NCBI RefSeq assembly: GCF_014284365.1 | Contig: NZ_JACOGG010000009.1 | Location: forward strand, 1-64,000 | Reading direction: 5' to 3' | Length of the DNA stretch: 64,000 nucleotides | From: Cognatundibacterium rugosum | GTDB taxonomy: Bacteria > Pseudomonadota > Gammaproteobacteria > Burkholderiales > Burkholderiaceae_D | Part shown: positions 34,393 to 44,152 of the stretch, piece by piece | Layout: the number at the start of each line of letters is the position of its first letter | Position numbering within the stretch: position 1 is the stretch's first letter | Translations under genes and position numbers: made by a program | The notes under the pieces: model-generated | Seen by the model: the letters and a program-made list of their open reading frames with translations, nothing else | Databases searched by the model: none | Told to the model about the DNA's origin: nothing

Positions 34393-36315
34393 ATGACTAT
34401 CTTTGACAACTACGCAGCACGTTACGAACGTACCAGGGAAGAAGAGTATTCCATGCAGGAGTACCTTGAACTGTGTAAAAAAGACAGACTCGCCTTTGCT
34501 ACTGCCGCTGAGCGTATGCTCGCAGCGATTGGCGAACCTGAATTGGTGGATACCCGCCACGATCCGCGCTTATCCCGTATTTTTTCCAACAAATTGATCA
34601 AAATTTATCCTGCCTTCCGTGAGTTTTACGGCATGGAAGAAGTGATAGAGCAAGTCGTTTCTTACTTCCGCCATGCCGCGCAGGGATTGGAAGAGCGTAA
34701 GCAGATACTGTATTTGCTGGGACCAGTCGGTGGCGGTAAATCCTCCATCGCTGAAAAGCTCAAATCCCTGATGGAAAAAATCCCTTTCTACAGCATCAAG
34801 GGATCTCCCGTGAATGAGTCGCCTCTGGGCTTATTCAGTGAAATCGAAGATGGCGCATTGCTGGAAGAGGATTTCGGTATACCACGCCGCTATCTGAAAT
34901 CCATCCCTAGTCCTTGGGCGGTAAAACGCCTGCATGAATTCAATGGCGACATCAATAAATTCCGTGTTGTTAAACGCTATCCATCCGTGCTCAGACAGAT
35001 TGCGGTGTCAAAAACCGAGCCCGGGGATGAAAATAATCAGGATATTTCTTCGCTGGTCGGTAAAGTTGATATCCGCAAGCTGGAAGATTATTCTCAGGAC
35101 GATCCGGATGCTTACAGCTATTCCGGTGGTCTGTGCCTCGCAAATCAGGGCTTGATGGAATTCGTCGAGATGTTCAAGGCGCCGATCAAGGTCTTGCATC
35201 CCTTGCTGACCGCGACCCAGGAAGGTAATTTCAAAGGAACCGAAGGTTTTGGCGCGATACCATTTGATGGCGTGATCCTCGCGCACTCGAATGAGTCGGA
35301 GTGGAAGGCGTTTAAAAACAATAAAAACAATGAAGCTTTCCTGGATCGTATTTACATCGTGAAAGTGCCTTATTGCCTGCGTATTTCTGATGAAATCAAG
35401 ATCTATGAAAAACTGGTGTATACCTCTTCACTGGCAGCAGCACCTTGTGCACCGGGTACTCTGAAAATGATGGCGCAGTTTGCGGTATTGTCGCGTTTAA
35501 AAGAACCGGAAAATTCCAGTATCTTTAGCAAGATGCTGGTGTATGACGGCGAGAATCTGAAAGATACCGATCCCAAAGCCAAATCACATCAGGAGTACGC
35601 CGATTATGCCGGTGTGGATGAAGGCATGAATGGATTGTCGACCCGGTTTGCATTCAAAATTTTATCCAAGGTATTTAACTTCGATAACACCGAGGTCGCG
35701 GCCAATCCTGTGCATTTGCTATATGTGCTGGAACAACAGATAGAGCGCGAACAGTTTGCACCGGAAGTAGAGCAAAAATACATCTCGTACATCAAAGAAT
35801 ATCTGGCTCAGCGTTATGCGGAATTCATCGGTAAAGAAATTCAGACCGCTTATCTGGAAAGCTATTCTGAATATGGTCAGAATATTTTTGACCGCTATGT
35901 CACCTTCGCTGACTTTTGGATACAGGACCAGGAATTCCGCGATCCCGATACTGGCGAGAGCTTTGACCGGGATGCCTTGAACAATGAACTGGAAAAAATC
36001 GAGAAGCCGGCAGGTATTTCGAATCCTAAGGATTTCCGTAACGAGATCGTCAATTTTGTATTGCGTGCGCGTGCCCAGAATGCAGGAAAAAATCCTGCCT
36101 GGACCAGCTATGAAAAACTGCGCACTGTGATAGAGAAGAAAATGTTCTCAAACACAGAAGAGTTATTACCGGTGATATCGTTCAATGCGAAGGCCAGTGC
36201 GGATGACGCCAATAAACATCAGGAGTTTGTTGAACGTATGGTCAGCAAGGGCTATACCACCAAACAGGTCAGATTGCTGTGCGAGTGGTATTTGCGGGTC
36301 AGAAAATCATCCTGA
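34393..36315 (+). CDS. prkA: PrkA/YeaG serine protein kinase
   Basis: A 640-residue protein of the PrkA family (YeaG in E. coli), with an N-terminal AAA-like domain and a C-terminal kinase-related domain. Walker A is LLGPVGGGKSS (about 109-119). Conserved family blocks include FYSIKGSPVNESPLGLF, GFGAIPFDGVILAHSNESEW in sequence order, and NEAFLDRI. In enterobacteria it acts with YeaH in stationary-phase, starvation and nitrogen stress. The ATG at 34393 follows a strong AGGAGGT site. First gene of a three-gene stress module with yeaH and spoVR. Confidence 0.95.
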   Translation: MTIFDNYAARYERTREEEYSMQEYLELCKKDRLAFATAAERMLAAIGEPELVDTRHDPRLSRIFSNKLIKIYPAFREFYGMEEVIEQVVSYFRHAAQGLEERKQILYLLGPVGGGKSSIAEKLKSLMEKIPFYSIKGSPVNESPLGLFSEIEDGALLEEDFGIPRRYLKSIPSPWAVKRLHEFNGDINKFRVVKRYPSVLRQIAVSKTEPGDENNQDISSLVGKVDIRKLEDYSQDDPDAYSYSGGLCLANQGLMEFVEMFKAPIKVLHPLLTATQEGNFKGTEGFGAIPFDGVILAHSNESEWKAFKNNKNNEAFLDRIYIVKVPYCLRISDEIKIYEKLVYTSSLAAAPCAPGTLKMMAQFAVLSRLKEPENSSIFSKMLVYDGENLKDTDPKAKSHQEYADYAGVDEGMNGLSTRFAFKILSKVFNFDNTEVAANPVHLLYVLEQQIEREQFAPEVEQKYISYIKEYLAQRYAEFIGKEIQTAYLESYSEYGQNIFDRYVTFADFWIQDQEFRDPDTGESFDRDALNNELEKIEKPAGISNPKDFRNEIVNFVLRARAQNAGKNPAWTSYEKLRTVIEKKMFSNTEELLPVISFNAKASADDANKHQEFVERMVSKGYTTKQVRLLCEWYLRVRKSS

Positions 36316-36460
36316 TCCTGAAGATATCTGAGGGACTTCACTGACAAAGGGATAGGACTGAGGCCGAACCGTTATCGAGACACAGCGACAAATACAGAAA
36401 GTGTGTTTGTCGGGCTGCGCATCAACGGGTCATTCCGGCTCAGTCCTGAGGGAGAATATC

Positions 36461-37732
36461 TTGGTGCATCTGATCGACCGCCGGGTTCAGGGAAAAAACA
36501 AGTCTGCGCCTAATCGTGAGCGTTTTTTACGTCGTTACAAGGGGCAAATCAAAGAAGCTGTTGCGCGTGCAGTCAAAGGCCGTTCTATCACCGACATGGA
36601 GAATGGCGAAAGAGTGTCGATACCGGTCAAAGATGTCGGTGAACCTAGTTTTGGCCATGCGCGCGGCGGGGTCTGGGAGGGAGTACATCCCGGCAATGAG
36701 CAATACCAGAAAGGGGACCAGATCGCGCGTCCGCAAGGTGGTGGCGGCGGTGGCAAGGGGAAGGGGCAGGGCGGAAACAGCGAAGAAATCAGTGAAGATG
36801 ATTTTGCATTTCAGCTGAGCCGTGAAGAGTTCATGAACTACTTCTTCGAGGACCTGGAATTGCCGAATATGGTGAAAACCCAGCTCACGTCGACCACGGA
36901 TTTCAAAAGTCAGCGCGCTGGTTACAAAACCAGTGGAACTGCGTCCAGCCTGCATGTATTGCGTTCTTTGCGCGGCGCGATGGGGCGAAGGATTGCGGTG
37001 GGAGGCAAGTCATCGCGACGCTTAAAGCAGGCGCAGGAAGAGCTGGAAGCTGCGCTGGCAGAGCCGGTGCAGGATGGCCTGCGGATTAGCGCACTACGCG
37101 AAGAAATCCGTCATTTGCGGACCAGAATCGCCGCGATTCCGTTTCTCGATCCCTTCGATCTGCGCTACAGCAATCGCATCAAAGTTCCCAAGCCAGCCAG
37201 CCAGTGTGTGATGTTTTGCCTGCTGGATGTTTCCGGTTCTATGGATGAGCAAAAAAAAGATACTGCGAAGCGCTTCTTTATTTTGCTGTATCTGTTCCTG
37301 ACACGGGCTTATGAAAAAATAGAGGTGGTGTTTATCCGTCACCATACGACAGCACAGGAAGTGGATGAAAACGCTTTCTTTAATTCGCGTGAATCGGGTG
37401 GCACGATTGTCTCGTCGGCCTTAGTCTTGCTGGAGCAAACCATACGCAACCGCTATGCGGCGGGCGACTGGAATGTCTATGTGGCGCAGGCCTCTGATGG
37501 CGATAACTGGGACAATGATTCCGTCGCTTGCCGCGATATTTTGCGTCAGCGCATTATGCCCCTGGTGCAGTATTACGCGTACGTCGAAATTACCGACGGA
37601 GAACCGCAAAACCTGTGGCTGGAATATGAACGTATTGCCGAGGAATTCGCTCACTTCGCGATGCAAAAAATTGAGAATCCTGCTGATATCTATCCTGTAT
37701 TCCGGGAGCTGTTTAAAAAACAAACGAATTGA
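36461..37732 (+). CDS. yeaH: YeaH/YhbH-family protein (DUF444, VWA domain)
   Basis: A 423-residue protein. It begins with IDRRVQGKNKSAPNRERFL, has a Gly-rich linker (RPQGGGGGGKGKG), and ends with a von Willebrand A-like domain whose metal-site motif reads DVSGSMDE. The start is a TTG at 36461: a GGGAG site is six bases upstream, and that start aligns the N-terminus with the known YeaH beginning (four residues before IDRR). The annotated Met 60 bases further upstream has no support. Works with PrkA; it follows prkA after 145 bases and is eight bases before spoVR. Confidence 0.93.
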   Translation: MVHLIDRRVQGKNKSAPNRERFLRRYKGQIKEAVARAVKGRSITDMENGERVSIPVKDVGEPSFGHARGGVWEGVHPGNEQYQKGDQIARPQGGGGGGKGKGQGGNSEEISEDDFAFQLSREEFMNYFFEDLELPNMVKTQLTSTTDFKSQRAGYKTSGTASSLHVLRSLRGAMGRRIAVGGKSSRRLKQAQEELEAALAEPVQDGLRISALREEIRHLRTRIAAIPFLDPFDLRYSNRIKVPKPASQCVMFCLLDVSGSMDEQKKDTAKRFFILLYLFLTRAYEKIEVVFIRHHTTAQEVDENAFFNSRESGGTIVSSALVLLEQTIRNRYAAGDWNVYVAQASDGDNWDNDSVACRDILRQRIMPLVQYYAYVEITDGEPQNLWLEYERIAEEFAHFAMQKIENPADIYPVFRELFKKQTN

Positions 37733-37740
37733 GGCCTGTC

Positions 37741-39282
37741 ATGGACACTCAAACGCAGACTGGCAGAGCCAGACATCCGAATGCCTTACCTGATAAGTCG
37801 GAATGGACCTTCGAACTGATAGAACAGGCGCATGAAGAGATACGCCGGGTCGCCGCACAGTTTGGCTTGGATACCTATCCGAATCAGCTGGAAATTATCA
37901 CCGCCGAGCAAATGATGGATGCCTATGCTTCGGTTGGTATGCCGGTGTCGTACAACCACTGGTCTTTCGGTAAGCATTTTATGTCTACCGAAAAAAGTTA
38001 TAAGCGCGGACAAATGGGCCTGGCTTACGAGATCGTGATTAACTCCAATCCCTGTATTTCCTATTTGATGGAAGAGAATAGCCTGACCATGCAGGCGTTG
38101 GTGATCGCGCATGCTGCATACGGACATAACTCTTTTTTCAAAGGGAATTATCTGTTCCGTACCTGGACCGATGCTGAGGCGATTATCGATTACATGGTAT
38201 TCGCCAAAAATTATGTCGCGCACTGTGAGCAGCGGTATGGTACTGAGGCGGTGGAGCTGATCCTGGATTCCTGTCACGCCTTGCAGAATTACGGGGTAGA
38301 CCGCTATAAACGTCCGGCCCGGATTTCCCTGATCGAGGAAAGAGAGCGTCAGACTGAACGCGAAGCTTACCTGCAATCGCAAATCAATGATTTATGGCGC
38401 ACCTTACCGCGCCGTCCTGAGGTGCAAGAGAATCAGCAGGGGCAGCAGCGCTTTCCGCGTGAGCCGCAGGAAAATCTGCTGTATTTCATCGAGAAATATG
38501 CGCCTTTGCTGGAGCCATGGCAGCGTGAAATTGTGCGCATCATCCGTAAAATTTCGCAGTATTTTTATCCCCAACGTCAGACCCAGGTCATGAATGAGGG
38601 CTGGGCGACCTTCTGGCATTACACCATACTGTATCAATTGTATGAAGAGGGTGTGGTTGGGGATGGCTTTATGATGGAGTTTTTACAGAGTCATACCAAT
38701 GTCATTTATCAGCCGCCGGTCAGCAGCCGTTTTTACAGCGGTATTAATCCTTATGCGCTGGGCTTTGCCATGATGCAGGATATACGCCGTATTTGTGAGC
38801 ATCCTACCGACGAGGACAGAGAATGGTTCCCCGATCTGGCCGGGGCGGACTGGAAAACTTCGCTACAGTTTGCGATGCGTAATTTTAAAGACGAGAGTTT
38901 TATTGCACAGTATTTATCGCCTAAGCTGATCCGTGATTTTCACTTTTTTTCGATATTGGATGACGATAACAAAGACAAGCTGAAAATTTCAGCCATTCAT
39001 GATGAATCCGGTTATCGCTATGTCAGACAACAGCTGGCAGGACAATACAATTTGGGAAACCGCGAGCCGGACATTCAGGTCTGGGCCGTAGATATGCAGG
39101 GCGACCGCTCGCTGACCTTGCGCCATCATCAGTATTTACGGCGGCCATTGAATAACCAGACCCATGAAGTCCTCAAGCATGTCGCGCGTTTATGGGGCTT
39201 TGATGTGGTACTGGAAACCGTGGATCAGCAAGGTAAGGTTCTGGCGAAACAAGACTGTCGCTGGGAAAAAAGCAGTCGCTGA
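37741..39282 (+). CDS. spoVR: SpoVR/YcgB-family protein
   Basis: A 513-residue cytosolic protein of the SpoVR family. Family blocks are obvious: YPNQLEIITAEQMMDAYAS, NHWSFGKHF, HAAYGHNSFFKGNYLF, MNEGWATFWHYTI, and NPYALGF. In spore formers it affects the cortex; in proteobacteria it always travels with PrkA and YeaH and its biochemical role is unsettled. The start at 37741 has a GAGG site. Last gene of the core module. Confidence 0.95.
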   Translation: MDTQTQTGRARHPNALPDKSEWTFELIEQAHEEIRRVAAQFGLDTYPNQLEIITAEQMMDAYASVGMPVSYNHWSFGKHFMSTEKSYKRGQMGLAYEIVINSNPCISYLMEENSLTMQALVIAHAAYGHNSFFKGNYLFRTWTDAEAIIDYMVFAKNYVAHCEQRYGTEAVELILDSCHALQNYGVDRYKRPARISLIEERERQTEREAYLQSQINDLWRTLPRRPEVQENQQGQQRFPREPQENLLYFIEKYAPLLEPWQREIVRIIRKISQYFYPQRQTQVMNEGWATFWHYTILYQLYEEGVVGDGFMMEFLQSHTNVIYQPPVSSRFYSGINPYALGFAMMQDIRRICEHPTDEDREWFPDLAGADWKTSLQFAMRNFKDESFIAQYLSPKLIRDFHFFSILDDDNKDKLKISAIHDESGYRYVRQQLAGQYNLGNREPDIQVWAVDMQGDRSLTLRHHQYLRRPLNNQTHEVLKHVARLWGFDVVLETVDQQGKVLAKQDCRWEKSSR

Positions 39283-39373
39283 AGTCAGGTTGTTGCTGAA
39301 TATCAAAAGCAGGTAGGCGCGCGCGCTGGCTTCGGATAGAATCCAGCAGATCACAATTGATGAAGAGGGCATT

Positions 39374-39694
39374 ATGTATCTGGATCATCCGAAAATCTCG
39401 GCGACGAACAGTGAAACTGAACCAGATCGCATCGAGCGTCTGAGCCGTGTTTATGGCTATGCCATCGGCCTGGCTGATGTGGATGGCAATACCGTTTGTA
39501 TCACCAAAATCGCCAAAATCCACGACCATAAAGGCGTGCTGATGGTAATTTGGTATGAAGCGCCGACCACGCAGGAAAAATCCTATTTCCTGCGTGCCTG
39601 GCAAAGCCGGGTCGGGGATGAGTCGACCCAGGTTGAGCACGCGCTGATGTTGCAGGAAGCTTTACCCGTTGCGGATGCAGAAGCGACGAATTAA
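39374..39694 (+). CDS. Small conserved-looking protein of unknown function
   Basis: A 106-residue soluble protein that I do not recognise. It has a beta-rich middle (IGLADVDGNTVCITKIAKI, GVLMVIWYEAP) and a Trp-containing C-terminal helix. A GAGGG site precedes the ATG. It lies 91 bases after spoVR on the same strand and its stop overlaps the convergent P-ATPase gene by four bases. It may be an accessory of the PrkA module or independent. Confidence 0.65.
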   Translation: MYLDHPKISATNSETEPDRIERLSRVYGYAIGLADVDGNTVCITKIAKIHDHKGVLMVIWYEAPTTQEKSYFLRAWQSRVGDESTQVEHALMLQEALPVADAEATN

Positions 39695-41994
39695 TTCAGT
39701 TTTGCCTTCAATAAGCGCAGACCATTGAGCACCACTAAGAGGCTGGTGCCCGTGTCTGCGAATACCGCCATCCACAGGCTGGCATGACCGCTTAATGCCA
39801 GTGCAAAAAAGATAAATTTGACGCCCAGTGCAAACGCGATATTTTGCTTGAGTATGCGTGCGGTTTGCTGTGACAGGCGTATAAATTCCGGTATTTTTTG
39901 TAAATCATTTTGCATCAGTGCGACGTCTGCCGTTTCCAATGCAGTGTCGCTGCCGGCTGCCATCGCCAAACCGATATGTGCACGTGCCAGCGCCGGTGCA
40001 TCGTTGATACCATCCCCTGTCATACCTGTCACACCTTGTTGCGCCAATTCTTCAATAATCCGCAGTTTATCGTCCGGTAGTAATTCGCTGCGCACCTGTT
40101 GTATGCCAGCTTGCGCAGCAATTGCATTGGCTGTGTGGGCATTGTCGCCGGTCAGCATCAGCACTTGTACCCCCAGTTGCTGTAATTGCTGTATCGCTGC
40201 CTGACTGCTGGCACGTAACTGATCCGCAACGGCAAACAGCGCCAGTAATTGTCCTTCACGACACAGCAGTATCACGGTATACCCCTGCTGCTCCAGGGTA
40301 CTGATTTCTGCGGTGAGTGGCGATGGCGCTATGCTTAATTCCTGTAGCAAGGCCTGATTACCGAGCTGATAGCTGCGCCCATCGACGCTGCCTTGCATGC
40401 CGCGTGCACGTCCGATTTCCAGCAGGCTGACCTGTTGCGCCTCCAATACCGGCAGCTCGCAGGCTTGCAGCAGGGCCTGGGCTAAAGGATGGCTGGAATG
40501 CGCATCCAGGCTGGCGGCGATCTGTAACGCAGCGGATGCACTGATACCGTCGCTGCGTATGTGCTGCAGTGTGGGCTTACCTTCGGTCAGGGTACCGGTT
40601 TTATCGAGAGCCAGATGGCGCAACTGCCGGCCCTGTTCCAGAAATACACCGCCTTTAATCACAATGCCACGACGTGCAGCGGCTGCCAGTCCGCTCACGA
40701 CAGTGACTGGGGTGGAAATCACCAATGCACAGGGACAGGCAATCACCAGCAGGACCAGCGCACGATACAGGCTGTCATGCCAGCCATGTTGTAACAGTAA
40801 AGGCGGCAGCACAGCGAGCAGAATCGCGGCGATAAATACCACGGGTGTGTAGATGGCAGCGAAGCGGTCAACAAAGCCCTGAGTGGGCGCGCGCTGGCTT
40901 TGCGCATCTTGTACCGATTGTGCGATGCGTGCCAGCATGGAGCTGCCGGCGTTGGCGGTAACGCGTATTTGCAGCGCCGCACTTTGGTTAATGGTGCCGG
41001 CAAAGACCGTATCGCCAGGCTGCTTGGTGACCGGCATACTCTCACCGGTAATGGCGGCCTGATTGACCGAAGACTGCCCCTGTTCCACGACGCCATCGAG
41101 CGCGATACGGTCACCGGGGCGGCATAGCAATACGGCACCGACGACGATTTCTGCCGTCGGTGTGCTGAGCCAGCTCGCGTCCGGCTGTTGCAACAGTGCG
41201 GTTTCCGGTGCCTGTGCCAGCAAGCTGCTGATGGCATCCCGGGCGCGCTCCAGACTGGCGGCTTCTATCATTTCGGCGATTGCAAACAGGCAGATCACCA
41301 TTGCCGCTTCCGGCCACTGGCCGATGGCGAAAGCACCGATGACGGCTGCCGTCATCAGTAAATGGATATTCAGTGTGAAATGGCGCAGCGCGATCCAGCC
41401 TTTTTTCAGTGTCGGCAGACCGCAAATCAGGATGGAACTCAATGCCATGGCGGCGACCGCCGGCGTTTGATCCGCTTGCTGCCACCAGGTGATGGCTTCA
41501 GAGCCAAAGGCCAGCAAGCCACCGATCGCAACCCGCCAGCGCAGTTTGCTGTCGATAGCAGAAACCGGCGTCGGCTGCACCCCGGCTTCCAGCAATTGCG
41601 GCTGCATGCCCAGTGCAACTAAGGCTGCGCTGACACGGTCAGTGTCTGGCGTACGCTGATGCACAGTCAGGATGCGGTTCAGTAAATCAAAGTCCAGTCT
41701 CAGGATATTACTGTCGCTGGACAATTGTTTGCGTATCAGCGCTTCTTCGGTCGGACAATCCATGGCCGCAATATGATAGCGGCTGCTCACCGCATTGGCG
41801 GGAGGCTGCTTGCTGCTCACAGCGTGCGTCGCCGGGGCACAGCAGGCATCGACCTGCTCTGTGTGTTCATGATCATGCTGGTGCGCATGTTCATGTTTGT
41901 GCTCATGCTCATGTTTATGTCTATGTGCATGGTCATGCTGATGCGTACATGTGAAACCGGTGGCGTGGGTATGGTCGTGAGTTGATTGCGTCAT
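39691..41994 (-). CDS. cadA: Zn/Cd/Pb-type P1B ATPase with histidine-rich tail
   Basis: From the ATG at 41994 the protein has 767 residues. Residues 6-44 hold 17 histidines, with His at every second position from 18 to 44; a CC pair follows at 51-52. A HMA-like domain carries AAMDCP (about 76-81) with only one Cys in place of CxxC. The pump core has CPC at 420-422, DKTGT at 464-468, SSHPLAQ, and GDGINDAPAL. It belongs to the ZntA/CadA class that exports Zn, Cd and Pb. The promoter is of MerR type, with divergent cadR. Longer in-frame starts lie inside the promoter and cadR and are rejected. Confidence 0.92.
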   Translation of the reverse strand: MTQSTHDHTHATGFTCTHQHDHAHRHKHEHEHKHEHAHQHDHEHTEQVDACCAPATHAVSSKQPPANAVSSRYHIAAMDCPTEEALIRKQLSSDSNILRLDFDLLNRILTVHQRTPDTDRVSAALVALGMQPQLLEAGVQPTPVSAIDSKLRWRVAIGGLLAFGSEAITWWQQADQTPAVAAMALSSILICGLPTLKKGWIALRHFTLNIHLLMTAAVIGAFAIGQWPEAAMVICLFAIAEMIEAASLERARDAISSLLAQAPETALLQQPDASWLSTPTAEIVVGAVLLCRPGDRIALDGVVEQGQSSVNQAAITGESMPVTKQPGDTVFAGTINQSAALQIRVTANAGSSMLARIAQSVQDAQSQRAPTQGFVDRFAAIYTPVVFIAAILLAVLPPLLLQHGWHDSLYRALVLLVIACPCALVISTPVTVVSGLAAAARRGIVIKGGVFLEQGRQLRHLALDKTGTLTEGKPTLQHIRSDGISASAALQIAASLDAHSSHPLAQALLQACELPVLEAQQVSLLEIGRARGMQGSVDGRSYQLGNQALLQELSIAPSPLTAEISTLEQQGYTVILLCREGQLLALFAVADQLRASSQAAIQQLQQLGVQVLMLTGDNAHTANAIAAQAGIQQVRSELLPDDKLRIIEELAQQGVTGMTGDGINDAPALARAHIGLAMAAGSDTALETADVALMQNDLQKIPEFIRLSQQTARILKQNIAFALGVKFIFFALALSGHASLWMAVFADTGTSLLVVLNGLRLLKAKLN

Positions 41995-42025
41995 GTGAGC
42001 GTGCCTGTAACGGTAGAATGAAATC

Positions 42026-42056
42026 AGTGTAGACTCTGGAGTCGCTACAGGGTCAA
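42026..42056 (-). promoter_or_regulatory. CadR-type operator and promoter of cadA
   Basis: On the minus strand TTGACC (42051-42056) and TACACT (42026-42031) are separated by 19 bases. The spacer holds the imperfect palindrome ACTCTGGAGTCGCTACAGGGT (plus-strand view), close to ZntR/CadR operators. The long spacer is typical of MerR-family control. Confidence 0.85.
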
Positions 42057-42102
42057 GCTTTTTTTGCGGATTCAATTTCGGCATTAACACAGGGAGTGCA
42101 GT

Positions 42103-42555
42103 ATGCGTATCAGTGAGCTGGCAGCGGCAACCGGGGTCGATCTGGAGACGATTCGGTATTATGAAAAACAGGCCTTGCTGCCTGAGCCTGAGCGTGAGGC
42201 GAATGGTTATCGCCGCTATGGCGCACTGCATCTGGAGCGCTTGTCGTTTATCCGGCATTGCCGCGCGCTTGATATGCCTTTGGCCGAAATAAGGCGTCTG
42301 GTGGCATTTATGGTGAGTCCGGCTGAGGATTGTGGGGATATTAATTTACTCATCGAACAGCAGATTGCGCGGGTCAGAGCCAGGCTGGCCAGTATGCATG
42401 CGCTGGAGAAGCAACTGTGTAGCTTAAGAGCCAGTTGCGATGAAAGACATCAGGGGAAGGAATGCGGCATTCTGCATGAACTGGTCGCCGCAGCGCATGG
42501 CGAGGCTTGTGCCTGCCATGCGGATACAGAATCAGCGCGCCAGGTCGCTGAGTAA
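42103..42555 (+). CDS. cadR: CadR-like MerR-family regulator
   Basis: A 150-residue regulator. The helix-turn-helix is at about 1-50 (ISELAAATGVDLETIRYYEK). Metal-site residues are Cys in EDCGDIN, in ASCDERH and in KECGIL, plus a short Cys/His tail (EACACHAD). This matches CadR/PbrR regulators of Cd, Pb or Zn. It is divergent from the P-ATPase and the operator lies between the two. A GGGAG site precedes the ATG. Its 3' end overlaps the convergent marC gene by 24 bases. Confidence 0.93.
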   Translation: MRISELAAATGVDLETIRYYEKQALLPEPEREANGYRRYGALHLERLSFIRHCRALDMPLAEIRRLVAFMVSPAEDCGDINLLIEQQIARVRARLASMHALEKQLCSLRASCDERHQGKECGILHELVAAAHGEACACHADTESARQVAE

Positions 42556-43212
42556 TTCAGATACACCTGCCCAGCCGATTTCTATGCCGATACAGACCAG
42601 AATAAACGCTGACAGACGCATCAATACGGTGCCACCGACATCGCCCAGGAACTGGCCCATATTGCGTGCAAAGCGATAGCACAGATAGACCACCAATGTG
42701 GTCAGCAGCACACCGATGGCTGATGCGACACTGGTCACCAGCCAGTCGATAGGCTTGCGTGGCATTTGCGTACCGATGGTGATCGAAGCCGCGATCGTGC
42801 CGGGACCGACGGTCAGCGGGAAGCTGAAAGGATAAAAACTACGGCGGCGTAATTCTTCCTTGCTCCAGGCACCGGTATGCGACGCAGCAACCGAGTTCAG
42901 TAACTTATCCTGGCTCTGGTCATTCAGCAGCTTCCAACCTGCCATGCCGACCACGATGCCACCGGCGATACGCACGATGGGTAAGGAAATGCCGAAAAAA
43001 TTCAGTACATAAGAACCGACAAAGATGGTGACCATTAACATGAAAAAGCAGTTAACCGCGATCCGTTTCGCCATACGCTTGGCGACATCGGGTTCTTGGG
43101 GGCCAGTCATGGACAGGTAAATCGGCGCGATGGCAATCGGATTCACGAGGGGTAATAAGGTGATAGGCACCAGTATCATTGCCTTAAAAAATGCGATCAT
43201 GGCCAAACTCAT
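42532..43212 (-). CDS. MarC-family integral membrane protein
   Basis: A 226-residue protein with six likely membrane helices. The family motif region LPLVNPIAIAPIYLSMTG and the second-half repeat FPLTVGPGTIAASIT are typical of MarC (UPF0056). The function of this family is not established; a transport role is assumed. The gene is convergent with cadR and overlaps its end. Confidence 0.9.
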   Translation of the reverse strand: MSLAMIAFFKAMILVPITLLPLVNPIAIAPIYLSMTGPQEPDVAKRMAKRIAVNCFFMLMVTIFVGSYVLNFFGISLPIVRIAGGIVVGMAGWKLLNDQSQDKLLNSVAASHTGAWSKEELRRRSFYPFSFPLTVGPGTIAASITIGTQMPRKPIDWLVTSVASAIGVLLTTLVVYLCYRFARNMGQFLGDVGGTVLMRLSAFILVCIGIEIGWAGVSELLSDLAR

Positions 43213-43439
43213 AGCAACTCCTAAAAAAAACTTCCGCCGATTATACGTTTACGGCTCAGCATAGGGTAGCTAAAGCGAATTAAAAGCAGGGATTTATTCT
43301 GACTTAATATTAAAATAGAACGCGGATGAAAGCGTATAAGCTGCGTACGCTGTCAAGGCTTTGCGCCGGTGTTAACGTGCATCGTGCAGCCGGTATTTCA
43401 TCCGGGCTGCGATATAACCTGATTACTGAAGAACAGATA

Positions 43440-44033
43440 ATGGACAGAACCATGAGCAAACCTGCCAGCTTTCCTCAGCTCGAGACCGAACGATTTATTT
43501 TGCGGCGGATTGTGCCCGCTGATCAGCCCGCGATTTTTGCCGGCTTATCCGACGCAGCGGTCACAGCGTATTACGGCATCAGTTATGACACGCTGGAATC
43601 GACCCAGGCACAGATGGACTGGTACGAGCTGGTCTGGAAAACACACATTGGTATCTGGTGGGGCATCGCGGAACGTGAACACCCAGAGCAATTGATAGGA
43701 ACCTGCGGCTTGCATGAATGGGAACAGGAAGACCATTGTGCAGAAATCGGTTTCTGGTTAACACCTGCATTCTGGCGTCGTGGCGTGATGGCCGAAGTGT
43801 TACCGGCTATCCTCGCGTGCTGCTTCCGTAATCTGGGCTTGCACCGCATACAGGCGCTGGTAGAGCCGGACAATGCTGCCAGCTGGCGTCTGGTCGAGCG
43901 CCATGGCTTCCGGCTGGAAGGAATATTGCGGGAATGTGAATATAAAAACGGCAAATATCAGGATCTGCGATGTTATTCTTTGCTGGCGCATGAAGCGCAG
44001 GAACTCATTGCCCGATTTCCTGTCCCTATTTGA
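43440..44033 (+). CDS. GNAT acetyltransferase (RimJ/RimL type)
   Basis: A 198-residue N-acetyltransferase. The first block reads LETERFILRRIVPADQPAIF, and the acetyl-CoA-binding motif is FWRRGVMAEVLPAIL, followed by EPDNAASWRLVERHGF. The latter is typical of RimJ/RimL-like enzymes acting on protein N-termini or small molecules. The substrate is unknown. ATGs at 43440 and 43452 are both possible; an earlier in-frame start at 43326 lacks support. Confidence 0.85.
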   Translation: MDRTMSKPASFPQLETERFILRRIVPADQPAIFAGLSDAAVTAYYGISYDTLESTQAQMDWYELVWKTHIGIWWGIAEREHPEQLIGTCGLHEWEQEDHCAEIGFWLTPAFWRRGVMAEVLPAILACCFRNLGLHRIQALVEPDNAASWRLVERHGFRLEGILRECEYKNGKYQDLRCYSLLAHEAQELIARFPVPI

Positions 44034-44152
44034 TCGTCACGCACATCGCAACACACGTGATGGTGGGGCGCGAGACATACAGCATGTCTGGCACACACCA
44101 ATCATGACCTCCGCATAGTTCGTTACAAATTATTTGACTGGCCCCTAACTTT

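Noticed and set aside
37786-38382. 198-codon frame opposite spoVR
   Set aside because: Overlaps conserved SpoVR blocks on the other strand and has no recognisable domain.
41866-41960. Repetitive CAT/CAG-like DNA that could be taken for a tandem repeat or CRISPR-like array
   Set aside because: It is the codon pattern of the alternating His tail of the P-ATPase, with no regular spacer structure.
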